From: CAVQCJ01 sp963771835
GTDB lineage: Bacteria; Actinomycetota; Actinomycetes; Prado026
DNA length: 64,000 bases
Direction: 5' to 3'
NCBI GenBank assembly: GCA_963771835.1
Contig: CAVYVA010000004.1
Span: 682,001-746,000 of the forward strand
Shown here: positions 1 through 8,875 of the stretch, piece by piece
Numbering within the stretch: the stretch's first letter is position 1
Layout: each line of letters starts with the position of its first letter
Position numbers and translations under genes: made by a program
The notes under the pieces: model-generated
The model's database searches: none
What the model was told of the DNA's origin: nothing
The model's input: the letters and a program-made list of their open reading frames with translations, nothing else

Positions 1-446
1 CGCCGAGACCAGGGCCGCGGTCGAGACGCTGCGGGCGACCAGGGACGGTGTCGTCTGGGTCGAGGAGATGCTGCCGCGGCCGGACCTGGTCCAGCTGCTC
101 ACGCACGCGACGGTGTTCGTCTGCCCGTCGGTGTACGAGCCGCTGGGCATCGTCAACCTCGAGGCGATGGCGTGCGGGGCAGCGGTCGTCGCCTCCGACG
201 TCGGCGGCATCCCGGAGGTCGTCGTGCGACCGCGAGACCGGGCTGCTGGTGCACTACGACGCGGACGACCCGGCGACCTTCGAGGCGGAGATCGCCGCCG
301 CGGTGAACACCCTCGTGGCGAACCCCAAGCGGGCACGCGCGATGGGCGCCGCCGGACGGCTGCGGGCCGAGCGGGAGTTCTCCTGGCGGATGATCGCGCA
401 GCAGACGGTGGCCGTGTACCGCGCGGCGATCGAGGCCCGCCAGTAA
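1..446 (+). CDS. glgA: Glycogen synthase, Corynebacterium type (GT4), 3' part, frameshifted
   Basis: C-terminal half of a family 4 glycosyltransferase that extends glucan chains from a sugar donor. The reading frame is open from the first base. The donor-site region CPSVYEPLGIVNLEAMACG (about bases 122-178) has the E-x7-E pattern of retaining GT-B enzymes and matches actinobacterial GlgA/GlgM. The frame shifts by +1 near base 227, between EVVV and DRETGLLV, and the protein then ends normally with a C-terminal helix and TAA. One extra base explains the break, so I read it as a sequence error. The 5' end lies outside the window. Whether the donor is ADP-glucose (GlgA) or the product maltose-1-phosphate (GlgM) cannot be told from this part. 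Confidence 0.85.
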   Translation, partial: PRPGPRSRRCGRPGTVSSGSRRCCRGRTWSSCSRTRRCSSARRCTSRWASSTSRRWRAGQRSSPPTSAASRRSSCDRETGLLVHYDADDPATFEAEIAAAVNTLVANPKRARAMGAAGRLRAEREFSWRMIAQQTVAVYRAAIEARQ

Positions 447-452
447 CGCCTG

Positions 453-500
453 TCGTTGCATACGGATCGGGGGTCAGGACCCCCGATCCGTATGCAACGA
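453..500. terminator. Perfect 23-bp palindrome between convergent genes
   Basis: Arms 453-475 and 478-500 are exact reverse complements separated by 2 nt, so the transcript can fold into a very stable hairpin from either strand. It lies between the stop of glgA (446) and the stop of the minus-strand hydrolase (504). The placement fits a bidirectional terminator. There is no run of T after either arm, which is usual in high-GC actinobacteria. Confidence 0.75.
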
Positions 501-503
501 CGG

Positions 504-1328
504 CTAGAGCGCCAGCTGTTCGAGGACCAGCGAGGCCAGCACGTCCGGGCACTGCTCGGGCAACCAGTGGCCGACGCCGTCCATCGCGACGAACCGGTAC
601 GGCCCGGTCACGTACCCGGCGCACGCCTGCGCGGCCACCCGGCCCACCGCGATGTCCTCGACCCCCCACACGTACGTCGTCGGGACCCGGACCGCGGGGA
701 TCGTCGCGTAGTCCGCGGGCCGCATCGCGCGGTACCAGTTCAGTGCCGCCGTGAGCGCGCCCGGCTCGAGCAGCCGGTCGACGAACCCGGCCACCTCCGG
801 GGCGGACAGCCCGGAGCCGTCGAAGACCGCGCGCAGGCGGGCGCCGTCCTGCGCGGACAGCACCGCCTCGGCCTTGCCCTCGGTGCGGAACAGGCCGATG
901 TACGCCGACCGCTGCCGCTGGTCCGGGTCCTCGAGCGCCGCTCCGAACGCGGCCGGGTGCGGGACGGAGTCCGCGGTGAGGGTGCGGACGAGCTCGGGGT
1001 GGCGGGCGGCCAGCGTCCAGGCGATGACGGCGCCCCAGTCGTGCGCGACCACGTGGGCGGACCGCCAGCCCAGCGCCGTCAGGAACCCGGCGGCGTCCTC
1101 GACGAGGCGGTCGAGGGCGTACGCGTCCACCTCCGGCGGCCGCGCGCCGGGGCTGTAGCCGCGCAGGTCCGGGGCCACCGCGTGCATGCCGGCCGTCCCG
1201 AGCAGGTCGCCGACCCCGTCCCAGCACCGCGCGCCCTCGGGGAAGCCGTGCAGCAGCAGGACCGGGTCGCCGTCGGCGGGCCCCCAGGTGATCGCGTCGA
1301 AGACCAGCGGGCCCACGGTCAGCTGCAC
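504..1328 (-). CDS. Alpha/beta hydrolase, epoxide-hydrolase-like
   Basis: A 274-residue soluble alpha/beta hydrolase. The oxyanion-hole motif HGFPEG is near residues 27-32. The nucleophile elbow is V-A-H-D-W-G-A with Asp, as in epoxide hydrolases and haloalkane dehalogenases rather than serine esterases. A later acidic residue (WGVEDIAV) and the catalytic His in GVGHWLPEQ complete the triad. Length and motif order fit the family. The start is GTG at 1328, 41 bp from the divergent CPBP gene. The substrate cannot be inferred. There is no signal peptide, so it should be cytoplasmic. Confidence 0.85.
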   Translation of the reverse strand: MQLTVGPLVFDAITWGPADGDPVLLLHGFPEGARCWDGVGDLLGTAGMHAVAPDLRGYSPGARPPEVDAYALDRLVEDAAGFLTALGWRSAHVVAHDWGAVIAWTLAARHPELVRTLTADSVPHPAAFGAALEDPDQRQRSAYIGLFRTEGKAEAVLSAQDGARLRAVFDGSGLSAPEVAGFVDRLLEPGALTAALNWYRAMRPADYATIPAVRVPTTYVWGVEDIAVGRVAAQACAGYVTGPYRFVAMDGVGHWLPEQCPDVLASLVLEQLAL

Positions 1329-1368
1329 CCCGCGACCCTAGGCCCCGCGGCCGGGGTAGCGTCGCGCC

Positions 1369-2151
1369 GTGGTCGCCGAGGACACCGCGAGCCCGACCCG
1401 CTTCGACCGGCGCACCCTGCGCCGCGAGGTGCTGCTCGTCTTCGCGCTCTCGCTCGGCCAGTCCGGCGTCTACGCCGTCGTCCGGCTGCTGGGGATCCTC
1501 ACCTCCGGGCAGCCGGTCTCCAGCGCGACCGCGTCCCTCAACAACTCCCACGCGCCGGGCCGGCCGACCCTCGACCTCGTCTACCAGCTGCTCGGGATCG
1601 GCTTCGCCCTGGTCCCGGTGCTGCTCGCGTGCCACTTCCTGCTGATCGGCGGCGAGCGGCCCGGGCGGGTGCTGGGCATCGACCTGCGGCACAAGCGGTT
1701 CGACCTCGGGCTGGGCGCCCTGCTGGCCCTGGTCGTCGGCGGGACCGGACTTGCCCTGGTGGTGACCGCCAGCGCGCTGGGGTTCAGCGCCCAGCTGGTC
1801 CTCAGCTCGCTGCCGGCGGTGTGGTGGCGGCTGCCGGTCCTGCTGCTGTCGGCGCTGGAGAACGCGATCCTCGAGGAGACGCTGGTCGTCGGCTACCTGC
1901 TGCACCGGTTGGACCAGCTGGGCTGGCGGCCGTGGCCGGCGCTGGCGACCAGCGCGGTGCTGCGGGGCTCGTACCACCTGTACCAGGGGGTGCCGGCCTT
2001 CTTCGGCAACGCCCTCATGGGTCTGCTGTTCGGGCGGGTGTACCAGCTCAAGGGCCGCACGGCGCCGCTGATCGTCGCGCACTTCCTGATCGACGCAGTG
2101 GCGTTCGTGGGTTGGGTGTACCTGCACGGCCGGTTCGCCTGGCTGCCCTGA
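1369..2151 (+). CDS. CPBP family intramembrane metalloprotease
   Basis: A 260-residue multi-pass membrane protein with the three CPBP (Abi/CAAX protease) motifs: an EE pair in ILEETLVVGYLL, an aromatic-x-x-H site in RGSYHLYQG, and H-x3-D in AHFLIDAV. These residues bind the catalytic metal within the membrane. The first ~40 residues are charged, then hydrophobic segments follow to the C-terminus. The start is GTG at 1369, divergent from the hydrolase gene. The family includes prenyl-protein proteases and bacteriocin-immunity proteins; the substrate here is unknown. Confidence 0.85.
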   Translation: MVAEDTASPTRFDRRTLRREVLLVFALSLGQSGVYAVVRLLGILTSGQPVSSATASLNNSHAPGRPTLDLVYQLLGIGFALVPVLLACHFLLIGGERPGRVLGIDLRHKRFDLGLGALLALVVGGTGLALVVTASALGFSAQLVLSSLPAVWWRLPVLLLSALENAILEETLVVGYLLHRLDQLGWRPWPALATSAVLRGSYHLYQGVPAFFGNALMGLLFGRVYQLKGRTAPLIVAHFLIDAVAFVGWVYLHGRFAWLP

Positions 2152-2176
2152 GCTCCCAGGACCACCCGGTCGGCCG

Positions 2177-4198
2177 ATGACGAACGCTCACGGACGGCCG
2201 ATTGCCACGCTCTGTCAGCAGGCCGATGCTGAGAGTATGAGCGGCCTCTGGACGTGGGACCCGGAGACCGACGCGGTGACGTGGTCGGGGTCCGTCGTCG
2301 GCCTGTTCGGGATCCGCGAGCCCGCGACCACCTACGCCGAGCAGCTGGACGCCGTCCACCCCCGCGACCGGGAGACGGTCGACCGGGACTGGCGCCGGAT
2401 GGCCAGCGCCGGCCGGGCCGGCCGGCAGGTGTTCCGCTCGGTCAGCGGGGCGGAGCTGACGTCGCAGGCCCAGCAGGTCACCGTCCAGGGCCGGTCGCTG
2501 GTGGTGGGCGTGTTCCGGGAGACCCGCGTGCACCCGGACGAGGCCAGGTTCGCGGAGATCTTCCGTACGTTCCCGGTGGGAGTCGCGCTGCTCACCGACG
2601 AGGGCTTCTTCGTCGAGGTCAACGAGGCCCTGTGCGCCCTGCTCGGCCTGCCCCGCGAGGAGCTGATCGGCACCCCGTTCACGGGCCTCGTCCACCCGGA
2701 CGAGGTCGAGGCGGCGCAGGACACCCGCCGGCGGGTGGTCGGGCAGCGCGAGCCGCGCGCCCGGTCGGAGCGGCGCCTGGTCCGCGGCGACGGCACCGTC
2801 GTGTGGGTCCTGGTCAACACCCGGCGGTACGAGGAGGAGGGCACGGCCTTCACGGTCAGCGTCATCGAGGACATCACCGCCCGCCGGGCCGCGGAGGACC
2901 AGCTGGTCGCGCTCGCGCTGCACGACCCGCTCACCGGGCTGCCCAACCGGCGGCTGCTGCTGGACCGGCTCGAGCAGGCCCTGGCCAGGTCCCGCCGGGA
3001 CGGCCGCGACGTCGCCGTCCTGTTCGTCGACCTCGACCATGTCAAGCGCGTCAACGACGCCCTCGGCCACGAGGCCGGCGACGAGCTGCTCATGGCCGCG
3101 GCGAAGAACCTGCAGTCGGTCGTGCGGGAGACCGACACCGTGGCCAGGCTCGGCGGCGACGAGTTCGTCGTGGTGGTGGAGCGCGCGGCCGGCCTGCCGG
3201 AGCTGGAGTCGCTCGCCGCGCGGATGCTCGAGGCGGTGCGGATCCCGGTGGCGGTCGGCTCCGAGTCGGTGGTCGTGACCGCCAGCATCGGCCTGGTCAC
3301 CCCGGCGTCGGCGCAGGACCGGCCGGTGGACCTGCTGCGCGCCGCGGACGCCGCCATGTACCAGGCCAAGCAGGCCGGGCGCGGCCGCTTCGTCATCGCC
3401 AGCCCGCCGGTCGACACCGGCAGCCAGGAGCGGTCGTCCCTGGAGTCCGAGGCCCGCCAGGCGCTGGACCGGCGCGAGCTGGTCCTGCACTACCAGCCCA
3501 TCGTCCGCATGGACGGTGGCCTGGTCGCGATGGAGGCGCTCCTGCGCTGGCGGCACCCCGAGCGCGGGCTGCTGCTGCCCGAGGACTTCCTGCCGGTGGT
3601 GAGCGGGTCGTCGCTGTCGGCGCCGGTCACCAGCTGGGTGCTGCACCAGGCGCTCACCGACGCGGCCGGCTGGGGACCGCTGGGACCCGGGGTGCACGTG
3701 AACGTCTCCGTCGACCGTCTCAGCGACCCCGGCTTCGCGGACGAGGTGCTCGCGCTGCTCGCCCTGCACGAGGTCCCGCCGCAGCAGCTGACGCTGGAGA
3801 TCCTCGAGGACCAGCTCGCCGAGATCGACGCGATCATGCCGTGCGTCGGACGCCTGGAGGAGGCCGGCGTCGCGTTCGCCGTCGACGACTTCGGGACCGG
3901 CTACTCGTCCCTGGCGTACCTCAAGCGGCTGCCGATCCGGTCGGTCAAGATCGACCGGACCTTCATCGCGACGGTCTGCGACGACGCGGCCGACGCGGCG
4001 ATCGTCAAGGCCGTGCTGGACGCCTGCCACGCGACCGGTCGCACGACCGTCGCGGAGGGCGTCGAGACGCTGGACCAGCTGCGGCTGCTCCGGGCGCTGG
4101 GGTGCGACGCGGTGCAGGGCGCGCTGGCCGGGATGCCGACGCCGCTGGAGCTGCTGACCGACCTGGTCGACCTGGGCGGCGTCGCGCTGCCGGACTGA
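2177..4198 (+). CDS. PAS-PAS-GGDEF-EAL cyclic-di-GMP enzyme
   Basis: A 673-residue cytoplasmic bifunctional c-di-GMP protein without membrane segments. A weak PAS-like region occupies about residues 20-115 (LWTWDPETDAVTW), and a second PAS with PAC follows to about 240. The GGDEF domain has an intact RLGGDEFVVV active site, and the EAL domain starts MEALLRWRHPERG with DDFGTGYSSL and VAEGVET. Both cyclase and phosphodiesterase sites look intact, so net activity may depend on the PAS inputs. The start is ATG 2177; ATG 2237, just before the first PAS, is a fair alternative. It probably has its own promoter, as its plus-strand neighbour ends 26 bp upstream. Confidence 0.93.
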   Translation: MTNAHGRPIATLCQQADAESMSGLWTWDPETDAVTWSGSVVGLFGIREPATTYAEQLDAVHPRDRETVDRDWRRMASAGRAGRQVFRSVSGAELTSQAQQVTVQGRSLVVGVFRETRVHPDEARFAEIFRTFPVGVALLTDEGFFVEVNEALCALLGLPREELIGTPFTGLVHPDEVEAAQDTRRRVVGQREPRARSERRLVRGDGTVVWVLVNTRRYEEEGTAFTVSVIEDITARRAAEDQLVALALHDPLTGLPNRRLLLDRLEQALARSRRDGRDVAVLFVDLDHVKRVNDALGHEAGDELLMAAAKNLQSVVRETDTVARLGGDEFVVVVERAAGLPELESLAARMLEAVRIPVAVGSESVVVTASIGLVTPASAQDRPVDLLRAADAAMYQAKQAGRGRFVIASPPVDTGSQERSSLESEARQALDRRELVLHYQPIVRMDGGLVAMEALLRWRHPERGLLLPEDFLPVVSGSSLSAPVTSWVLHQALTDAAGWGPLGPGVHVNVSVDRLSDPGFADEVLALLALHEVPPQQLTLEILEDQLAEIDAIMPCVGRLEEAGVAFAVDDFGTGYSSLAYLKRLPIRSVKIDRTFIATVCDDAADAAIVKAVLDACHATGRTTVAEGVETLDQLRLLRALGCDAVQGALAGMPTPLELLTDLVDLGGVALPD

Positions 4199-4217
4199 GC
4201 GGGCCGGGCCGCAGTCG

Positions 4218-4247
4218 TCAGCCGCAGCCGTCAGCCGTCAGCCGTCA
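4218..4247. repeat. Heptad repeat giving TGA in all three minus-strand frames
   Basis: The minus strand carries CGGCTGA units at 7-bp spacing over the stop of the metallopeptidase gene. TGA codons start at 4247, 4240 and 4233, one in each frame; a further TGA begins at 4220. The first is the gene's own stop. The result is a fail-safe stop cluster made from a short tandem repeat. Confidence 0.6.
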
Positions 4248-4592
4248 GCCGTAGCCGAGGTCGTGCAGCTCGTCGTCGTCGATCCCGAAGTGATGGGCGA
4301 CCTCGTGCACCACCGTCACCCTGACCTCCTCGACCACCTGGTCGTACGACGAGCAGCGTCGCAGGATGGGACCGCGGAAGATCGTGATCCGGTCCGGCAG
4401 CACGCCGGCGTACCCGGTGTCGCGCGAGGTCAGCGGGATGCCCTCGTACAGCCCGAGCAGCTCGGGTCCGTCGGGCGGGGACTCCGGCTCGACCAGCACC
4501 ACGACGTTGCGCATCGCGCGTGCCAGCCGGGCCGGGATCGTGTCCAGCGCCAGCCCGACGAGCTCGTCGAAGCGGTCGTCGTCGACGTCCAC
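4245..4592 (-). CDS. Zincin-like metallopeptidase family protein (PF06262 type)
   Basis: A small protein of 115 residues from the chosen start. The zinc-binding HExxH motif is VVHEVAHHFGI, followed by the acidic run DDDELHDLGYG at the end, as in this compact actinobacterial metallopeptidase family. I chose GTG 4592 over an in-frame ATG at 4616 because GGAGG (4604-4600) lies 7 nt before the GTG. Function in the cell is not established. It ends convergently with the c-di-GMP gene. Confidence 0.85.
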   Translation of the reverse strand: MDVDDDRFDELVGLALDTIPARLARAMRNVVVLVEPESPPDGPELLGLYEGIPLTSRDTGYAGVLPDRITIFRGPILRRCSSYDQVVEEVRVTVVHEVAHHFGIDDDELHDLGYG

Positions 4593-4645
4593 GCGACTCC
4601 CTCCGGGCACGCCCAAGAGGTGGGCTCACCCCCGTTCGTACCACT

Positions 4646-4675
4646 TTGGAGGATTCCGAGGCCGTCCCCTATGCT
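4646..4675 (+). promoter_or_regulatory. Sigma-70-type promoter for tRNA-Glu/tRNA-Asp
   Basis: TTGGAG (4646-4651) and TATGCT (4670-4675) are separated by 18 bp and lie about 27 bp before the tRNA-Glu 5' end. Each hexamer matches the SigA consensus at four of six positions. The position fits a short-leader tRNA promoter serving both tRNAs. Confidence 0.5.
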
Positions 4676-4701
4676 TTGCCGGTCTCCGACGGGAACTACT
4701 G

Positions 4702-4774
4702 GCCCTCATCGTCTAGTGGCCCAGGACACCGCCCTTTCAAGGCGGCAGCACGGGTTCGAATCCCGTTGGGGGCA
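4702..4774 (+). tRNA. tRNA-Glu (anticodon TTC)
   Basis: Full cloverleaf. The acceptor GCCCTCA pairs with TGGGGGC (one T-G pair). The anticodon stem CCGCC/GGCGG closes the loop CTTTCAA with anticodon TTC. The T stem is ACGGG/CCCGT with loop TTCGAAT, and the discriminator is A4774. CCA is not encoded. It is followed after 16 nt by tRNA-Asp. Confidence 0.97.
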
Positions 4775-4790
4775 CGTTCAGCCAGATCCA

Positions 4791-4864
4791 GGCCCCGTAG
4801 CGCAGTTGGTTAGCGCGCCGCCCTGTCACGGCGGAGGTCGCGGGTTCGAGTCCCGTCGGGGTCG
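4791..4864 (+). tRNA. tRNA-Asp (anticodon GTC)
   Basis: The acceptor GGCCCCG pairs with CGGGGTC (one G-T pair). The anticodon stem CCGCC/GGCGG carries loop CTGTCAC with GTC. The T arm is intact and the discriminator is G4864, as expected for tRNA-Asp. CCA is not encoded. It is probably co-transcribed with tRNA-Glu. Confidence 0.97.
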
Positions 4865-4925
4865 CCTTTGCTCGATGTCGTCGATCGCCTGGACGGCCGC
4901 CGGAGGCGGGACAGACAATCGTGCG

Positions 4926-7517
4926 GTGCCCCTGCTCGAACGCGAGTCCCAGCTCGCCGCCCTGGCGCAGTACGCGCGGGAGGCAGCCGGGGGGCAGGGC
5001 CGGCTGGTCCTGGTCGCGGGTGAGGCGGGCGTCGGCAAGTCCAGCCTGCTCGAGCGGTTCGAAGGTGAGCTGACCGCAGCGCAGTGGTGCTGGGGCGCCT
5101 GCGACGGCCTGTTCACGCCGCGCCCGCTCGGACCTCTGCTCGACATCGCCGCCGTCATGGGCGGTGAGATGGCCGAGCTGTGCCGCACGGACGCGCCGCG
5201 CGAGCAGCTGTACAGCGGCCTGCTCGGCGCGCTCGGCCGGTCCGACGTGCTCACCGTGCTCGCCGTCGAGGACGTGCACTGGGCCGACGAGGCGACCCTG
5301 GACCTGCTCCGCTTCGTCGGTCGACGGATCCGTGACCTCCCGGTCCTCGTCGTCATCACCTACCGCGACGACGGGCTGGCGGCCGACGACCGGCTGCGGA
5401 TCGCCCTCGGCGAGCTCGCGACGCAGCGGACGACCCGCCGGGTCGACCTGCCGCCGCTGTCCGCCCACGCCGTCCAGGAGATGGTCATCGGCACCTCGTG
5501 GGACCCCGACCAGCTGTTCCGGCTCACCGGTGGCAACCCGTTCTACCTCGCCGAGATCGTGCACCAGCCGGACGCCGACCTGCCGGCTTCGGCGCGCGAT
5601 GCGGTACTGGCTCGCGTCGCCGGCCTGAGCACCGACGCCCGGCAGCTCCTCGATGTCGCAGCTCTCGTCGGACCACGCGTCGAACCCGCGCTCGTGCAGG
5701 TGGTCAGCGGGAGTCCCGCCGACGCGTTCGACGAGCTGCTGGCCTGCGGGATAGTCGTCGGCGACGGCGACATGTTCAGGTTCAGGCACGAGATCGCCCG
5801 GCGGGCGATCGACCAGGCCGTCCCGGCGCACCGTCGGGCGCCGACCCACCGGGGCATCCTCGACGCGCTGCTGGCGACCGGCTGCGACGACGACGCGAGG
5901 CTGGCCTTCCACGCCGAGAGCGCCGACGACGGCGACCTGGTCCTGGTGCACGCGCCGCGCGCCGCCCGGCGTGCCTCCGCCCTGGCGGCGCACCGCGAGT
6001 CCGTCGCGCAGTTCCAGCGGGCGCTGCGCTTCGCCGGCCGGGCCGACACCCGTACGGCCGGCGAGCTGTTCGACGGACTGGCATACGAGTGCTCGCTGGT
6101 CGACCGGTGGCAGGACTGCGCCGACGCCTCCGACGCGGCGCTCTCGCGGTGGCGCGAGCTCGGTGACCAGCGGCGGTTGGGTGCGACGCTCGGGCGCCAG
6201 GCCAACGCGCTGTGGCGACTGGCGCGCGGACCCCAGTCGAACGCGGCGGTCGAGGCGGCCCTGGCCGTGCTCGAGCCGCTCGGCCCGAGCCGGGAGCTCG
6301 CGTGGGCGTGGGCCGACCTGGCCGGCACGCGCGCCGACCAGTCGCGCCCGTCCGACGTGGCGGGCCCGGCGGCCCGCGCCCGCGCACTGGCCGAGGACCT
6401 CGACCTGCCGGACGTCCTCATCGACCTGATGATCAGCGAGGCCTGCGCCGCCGCCGAGGTCGGCGGCGACTGGAAGGCCGGTCTCACCCGCGCCCTCGCG
6501 ATGGCGCTCGAAGGCGACTGGGAGCGGCAGGCGAGCCGGGCATACGTGAACCTCTACGAGCTGCACGCGACGACGCTGCAGCTCGCCTCCGGGGAGGGCT
6601 ACTTCGTCGACGGGGTCGCGTACTGCGACGACCACGACATCGGGACCTACGGGCGATGCCTGCGCGGCGAGCGCACCGGCGTCCTGGAACGCCTCGGGCG
6701 CTGGGAGGAGGCGCAGGCCCTGTGCCGCCACGTCCTGGCCCTGGCCGGCGCGTCGTCGGTGAACCGGCTGCAGTCGCTCACCACGCTCGGGCGGCTGCGG
6801 GCACGGCGGGGCGAGAGCGGTGCCTGGGAGTGCCTGGACGAGGCCATGGGCGCCGCGGACGGGCTGGACGAGCCGCACTGGATCGCCCTGGTCGCAGGCG
6901 CCCGGGCCGAGGCGCGCTGGCTCGCCGGCGATGCCGACGCGGCAGCGCGCGAGGCCCGCACCGCCGCGGCGGCCGCGATGCACCGCGACCCGACGACACG
7001 CAGCCAGGCGGCGTGCTGGGTGCGCCGGATCACCGGCGAGATGCCCGCCGGGCCGCTGGTCGAGCCGTTCGCCAGCAGCGCCGCGGGGGACTGCGCCGGC
7101 GCCGCGAAGCTGTGGGACGACCTGGGCTGTCCGTACGACGCGGCGCTGGCGCTGCTCGACTCGACCCAGGAGCCGGACCTGCGGGAGGCGCTGGACCGGT
7201 TGGAGGCGCTCGGTGCCACCGCGACGGCCAGGGTCGCCCGGCAGCGGATGCGCGAGCTCGGCGTGAAGTCGATCCCCGCCGGCGCGCGCGCGGCGACCCG
7301 GGCCCATCCCGCGGGGCTGACGCCACGCGAGCGCGAGGTGCTCGAGCTGGTCTGCGTCGGTCACACCAACGACGAGATCGCCGGTCGGCTGTTCATCTCG
7401 GTGAAGACGGTCGACCATCACGTCTCCGCGGTGCTGGCCAAGCTGGCGGTGCGGTCGCGCAAGGCCGCGGCCGTCGAAGCCGTACGCCTGGGCCTGGTCG
7501 AGCCGGCCCGCGCCTAG
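4926..7517 (+). CDS. LuxR-family ATPase transcriptional regulator (LAL/STAND type)
   Basis: An 863-residue regulator. An AAA-type STAND ATPase is at the N-terminus with Walker A GEAGVGKSS (about residues 31-39) and Walker B VLAVEDVHWAD. A long helical TPR-like middle follows. The C-terminus is a LuxR HTH (LTPREREVLELV, then TNDEIAGRLFISVKTVDHHV). Such proteins switch transcription when a ligand drives ATP-dependent assembly. GTG 4926 is preferred because the protein then begins with the family-typical PLLERESQLAAL; ATG 4875 is in frame but only 11 bp past tRNA-Asp. No pathway gene sits beside it to suggest a target. Confidence 0.9.
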   Translation: MPLLERESQLAALAQYAREAAGGQGRLVLVAGEAGVGKSSLLERFEGELTAAQWCWGACDGLFTPRPLGPLLDIAAVMGGEMAELCRTDAPREQLYSGLLGALGRSDVLTVLAVEDVHWADEATLDLLRFVGRRIRDLPVLVVITYRDDGLAADDRLRIALGELATQRTTRRVDLPPLSAHAVQEMVIGTSWDPDQLFRLTGGNPFYLAEIVHQPDADLPASARDAVLARVAGLSTDARQLLDVAALVGPRVEPALVQVVSGSPADAFDELLACGIVVGDGDMFRFRHEIARRAIDQAVPAHRRAPTHRGILDALLATGCDDDARLAFHAESADDGDLVLVHAPRAARRASALAAHRESVAQFQRALRFAGRADTRTAGELFDGLAYECSLVDRWQDCADASDAALSRWRELGDQRRLGATLGRQANALWRLARGPQSNAAVEAALAVLEPLGPSRELAWAWADLAGTRADQSRPSDVAGPAARARALAEDLDLPDVLIDLMISEACAAAEVGGDWKAGLTRALAMALEGDWERQASRAYVNLYELHATTLQLASGEGYFVDGVAYCDDHDIGTYGRCLRGERTGVLERLGRWEEAQALCRHVLALAGASSVNRLQSLTTLGRLRARRGESGAWECLDEAMGAADGLDEPHWIALVAGARAEARWLAGDADAAAREARTAAAAAMHRDPTTRSQAACWVRRITGEMPAGPLVEPFASSAAGDCAGAAKLWDDLGCPYDAALALLDSTQEPDLREALDRLEALGATATARVARQRMRELGVKSIPAGARAATRAHPAGLTPREREVLELVCVGHTNDEIAGRLFISVKTVDHHVSAVLAKLAVRSRKAAAVEAVRLGLVEPARA

Positions 7518-7581
7518 CGCTGTCCATGGTCACGCTCGGGTCCTCGCTCGCTGCGCTCGCCCGTCGCCTCGCCGTTGCGAC

Positions 7582-8359
7582 CTACTTGGGCTGCAGCCGG
7601 GCCCCGCCGTCGATACGGACCACCTCGGCGTTCATGTACCGGTTGCGCACCAGCTCGAGCACGAGCGAGGCGAACTCCTGCGCCGTGCCCAGCCGGTGCG
7701 GGAACAGCACGTCGCGCCTGAGCTGCTCCTTGAACTCCGCCGGGTTCGGGAACCCGTCGTAGATCGGGGTGTCGATCAGGCCCGGCGCGATCGTGTTCAC
7801 CCGGATCCCGACGACCGCGAGGTCGCGCGCCACCGGCAGCGTCAGCCCGACGATCCCGCCCTTGGACGCGCTGTACGCCGCCTGCCCGATCTGCCCGTCG
7901 AACGCGGCGATCGACGCGGTGTTCACGATCGCGCCGCGCTGACCGTCCGCGTCCGGCTCGGTGCGGCTCATCGCGCTCGCGGCGAGCCGCAGGCAGTTGA
8001 AGGTGCCGATCAGGTTCACGGCGACGACCTTGGTGAAGACGTCCAGCCGGTGCGCCGACTCGTACGACCCGTCCCGGCCGACGGTGCGCATCGCCATGCC
8101 GATGCCGGCGCAGTTGACCAGCACGCGCAGCGGCCCCAGCGCGTTCGCCGCTCGACACCGCGGCCAGCACCTGGTCCTCGGAGGTCACGTCGGCGTGCAC
8201 GTAGGACCCGTCGATGCGGTCGGCCAGCGCGCGGCCCTTGGCCTCGTCCAGGTCGAGCACCACCACGGCGGCGCCTTCGGCGGCCAGCCTCTCCGCGGTC
8301 GCGGCGCCCAGCCCCGACGCCCCTCCGGTCACGATCGCCGATGCACCCGTGATGTCCAC
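7582..8359 (-). CDS. Short-chain dehydrogenase, HSD10-like 3-hydroxyacyl-CoA dehydrogenase, frameshifted
   Basis: A Rossmann-fold SDR. The N-terminal nucleotide motif is TGGASGLG. The catalytic Ser lies in NTASIAAFDGQIG and the Tyr/Lys pair in AAYSASKGG. The tail LNAEV-like YMNAEVVRIDGGARLQP and IAPGLIDTP resemble type II 3-hydroxyacyl-CoA dehydrogenases of fatty-acid and branched-chain oxidation. The locus breaks by +1 near 8149, between EDQVLAAVSS and ANALGPLRVLVNC; both halves are conserved, so one extra base is the simplest cause. The start is GTG 8359. Convergent with the LuxR regulator. Confidence 0.85.
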
Positions 8360-8473
8360 GCGGTCCAGGGTAGGCGGCGGGTACCGGCCGTTCGTACGGA
8401 CCCGGCCCGGACGAACAGCCGGTGCGGGCCCGAACCGCCGCCGGCGGCCCGCGCCGCCTGCGAACGTGCGGCC

Positions 8474-8839
8474 ATGAGCAGACGTCCGGCCCGGGTGGCG
8501 GTCAGCCTCGGGTCGATGCTGCTCGGGGTCGCCGTGGTGACCCATGGGAGCGCGTCGGCGCTGGCCGCGCTCACCCCGGCGGAGCTGGCGGCGGTGAACT
8601 GCCGGTCGCAGCACGCGGTCGTCCGGCTGACCGCGTCGGCCGTCGTCCTCAGCGGGCTGGACGCGGGCTGCTCCGGGCTGACCGCACGGGCCGCGCTGAC
8701 CGACGCGACCACCGGACGGGTCACGACGCTGGACGGGAGCCTGCAGCCGGTCCCGGGGACGACCGATCTGGCGCTGCTGCTGCCGCCCGGCTCCGCCCCG
8801 GCCCAGGTGCGGCGGGTGCTGGTCACGCTCGGTGGGTGA
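8474..8839 (+). CDS. Hypothetical secreted protein
   Basis: A 121-residue protein I do not recognise. It starts with an Arg-rich tip, then a hydrophobic stretch (VAVSLGSMLLGVAVV) and small residues (SASALAALTPAE) that look like a signal peptide. Two cysteines (NCRSQ and AGCSG) could form a disulfide outside the cell. The rest has short beta-like segments (RVTTLDGSLQPVPG). Codon use is like that of real genes in the window. The ribosome binding site is weak. It diverges from the SDR and ends 37 bp before tRNA-Phe. Confidence 0.55.
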   Translation: MSRRPARVAVSLGSMLLGVAVVTHGSASALAALTPAELAAVNCRSQHAVVRLTASAVVLSGLDAGCSGLTARAALTDATTGRVTTLDGSLQPVPGTTDLALLLPPGSAPAQVRRVLVTLGG

Positions 8840-8875
8840 CCGAGCCGTTCGGATATGATCTGGCCTCGTTTGCAC

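Noticed and set aside
2048..4030. 660-codon minus-strand frame opposite the c-di-GMP enzyme
   Set aside because: Shadow frame rich in Arg/Gly/Pro/His without motifs. The plus strand carries intact GGDEF and EAL sites.
4737..7421. 894-codon open frame on the minus strand opposite the LuxR regulator
   Set aside because: Open antisense frame typical of high GC. It crosses both tRNAs, has no domain signature, and the plus-strand frame has Walker and HTH motifs.
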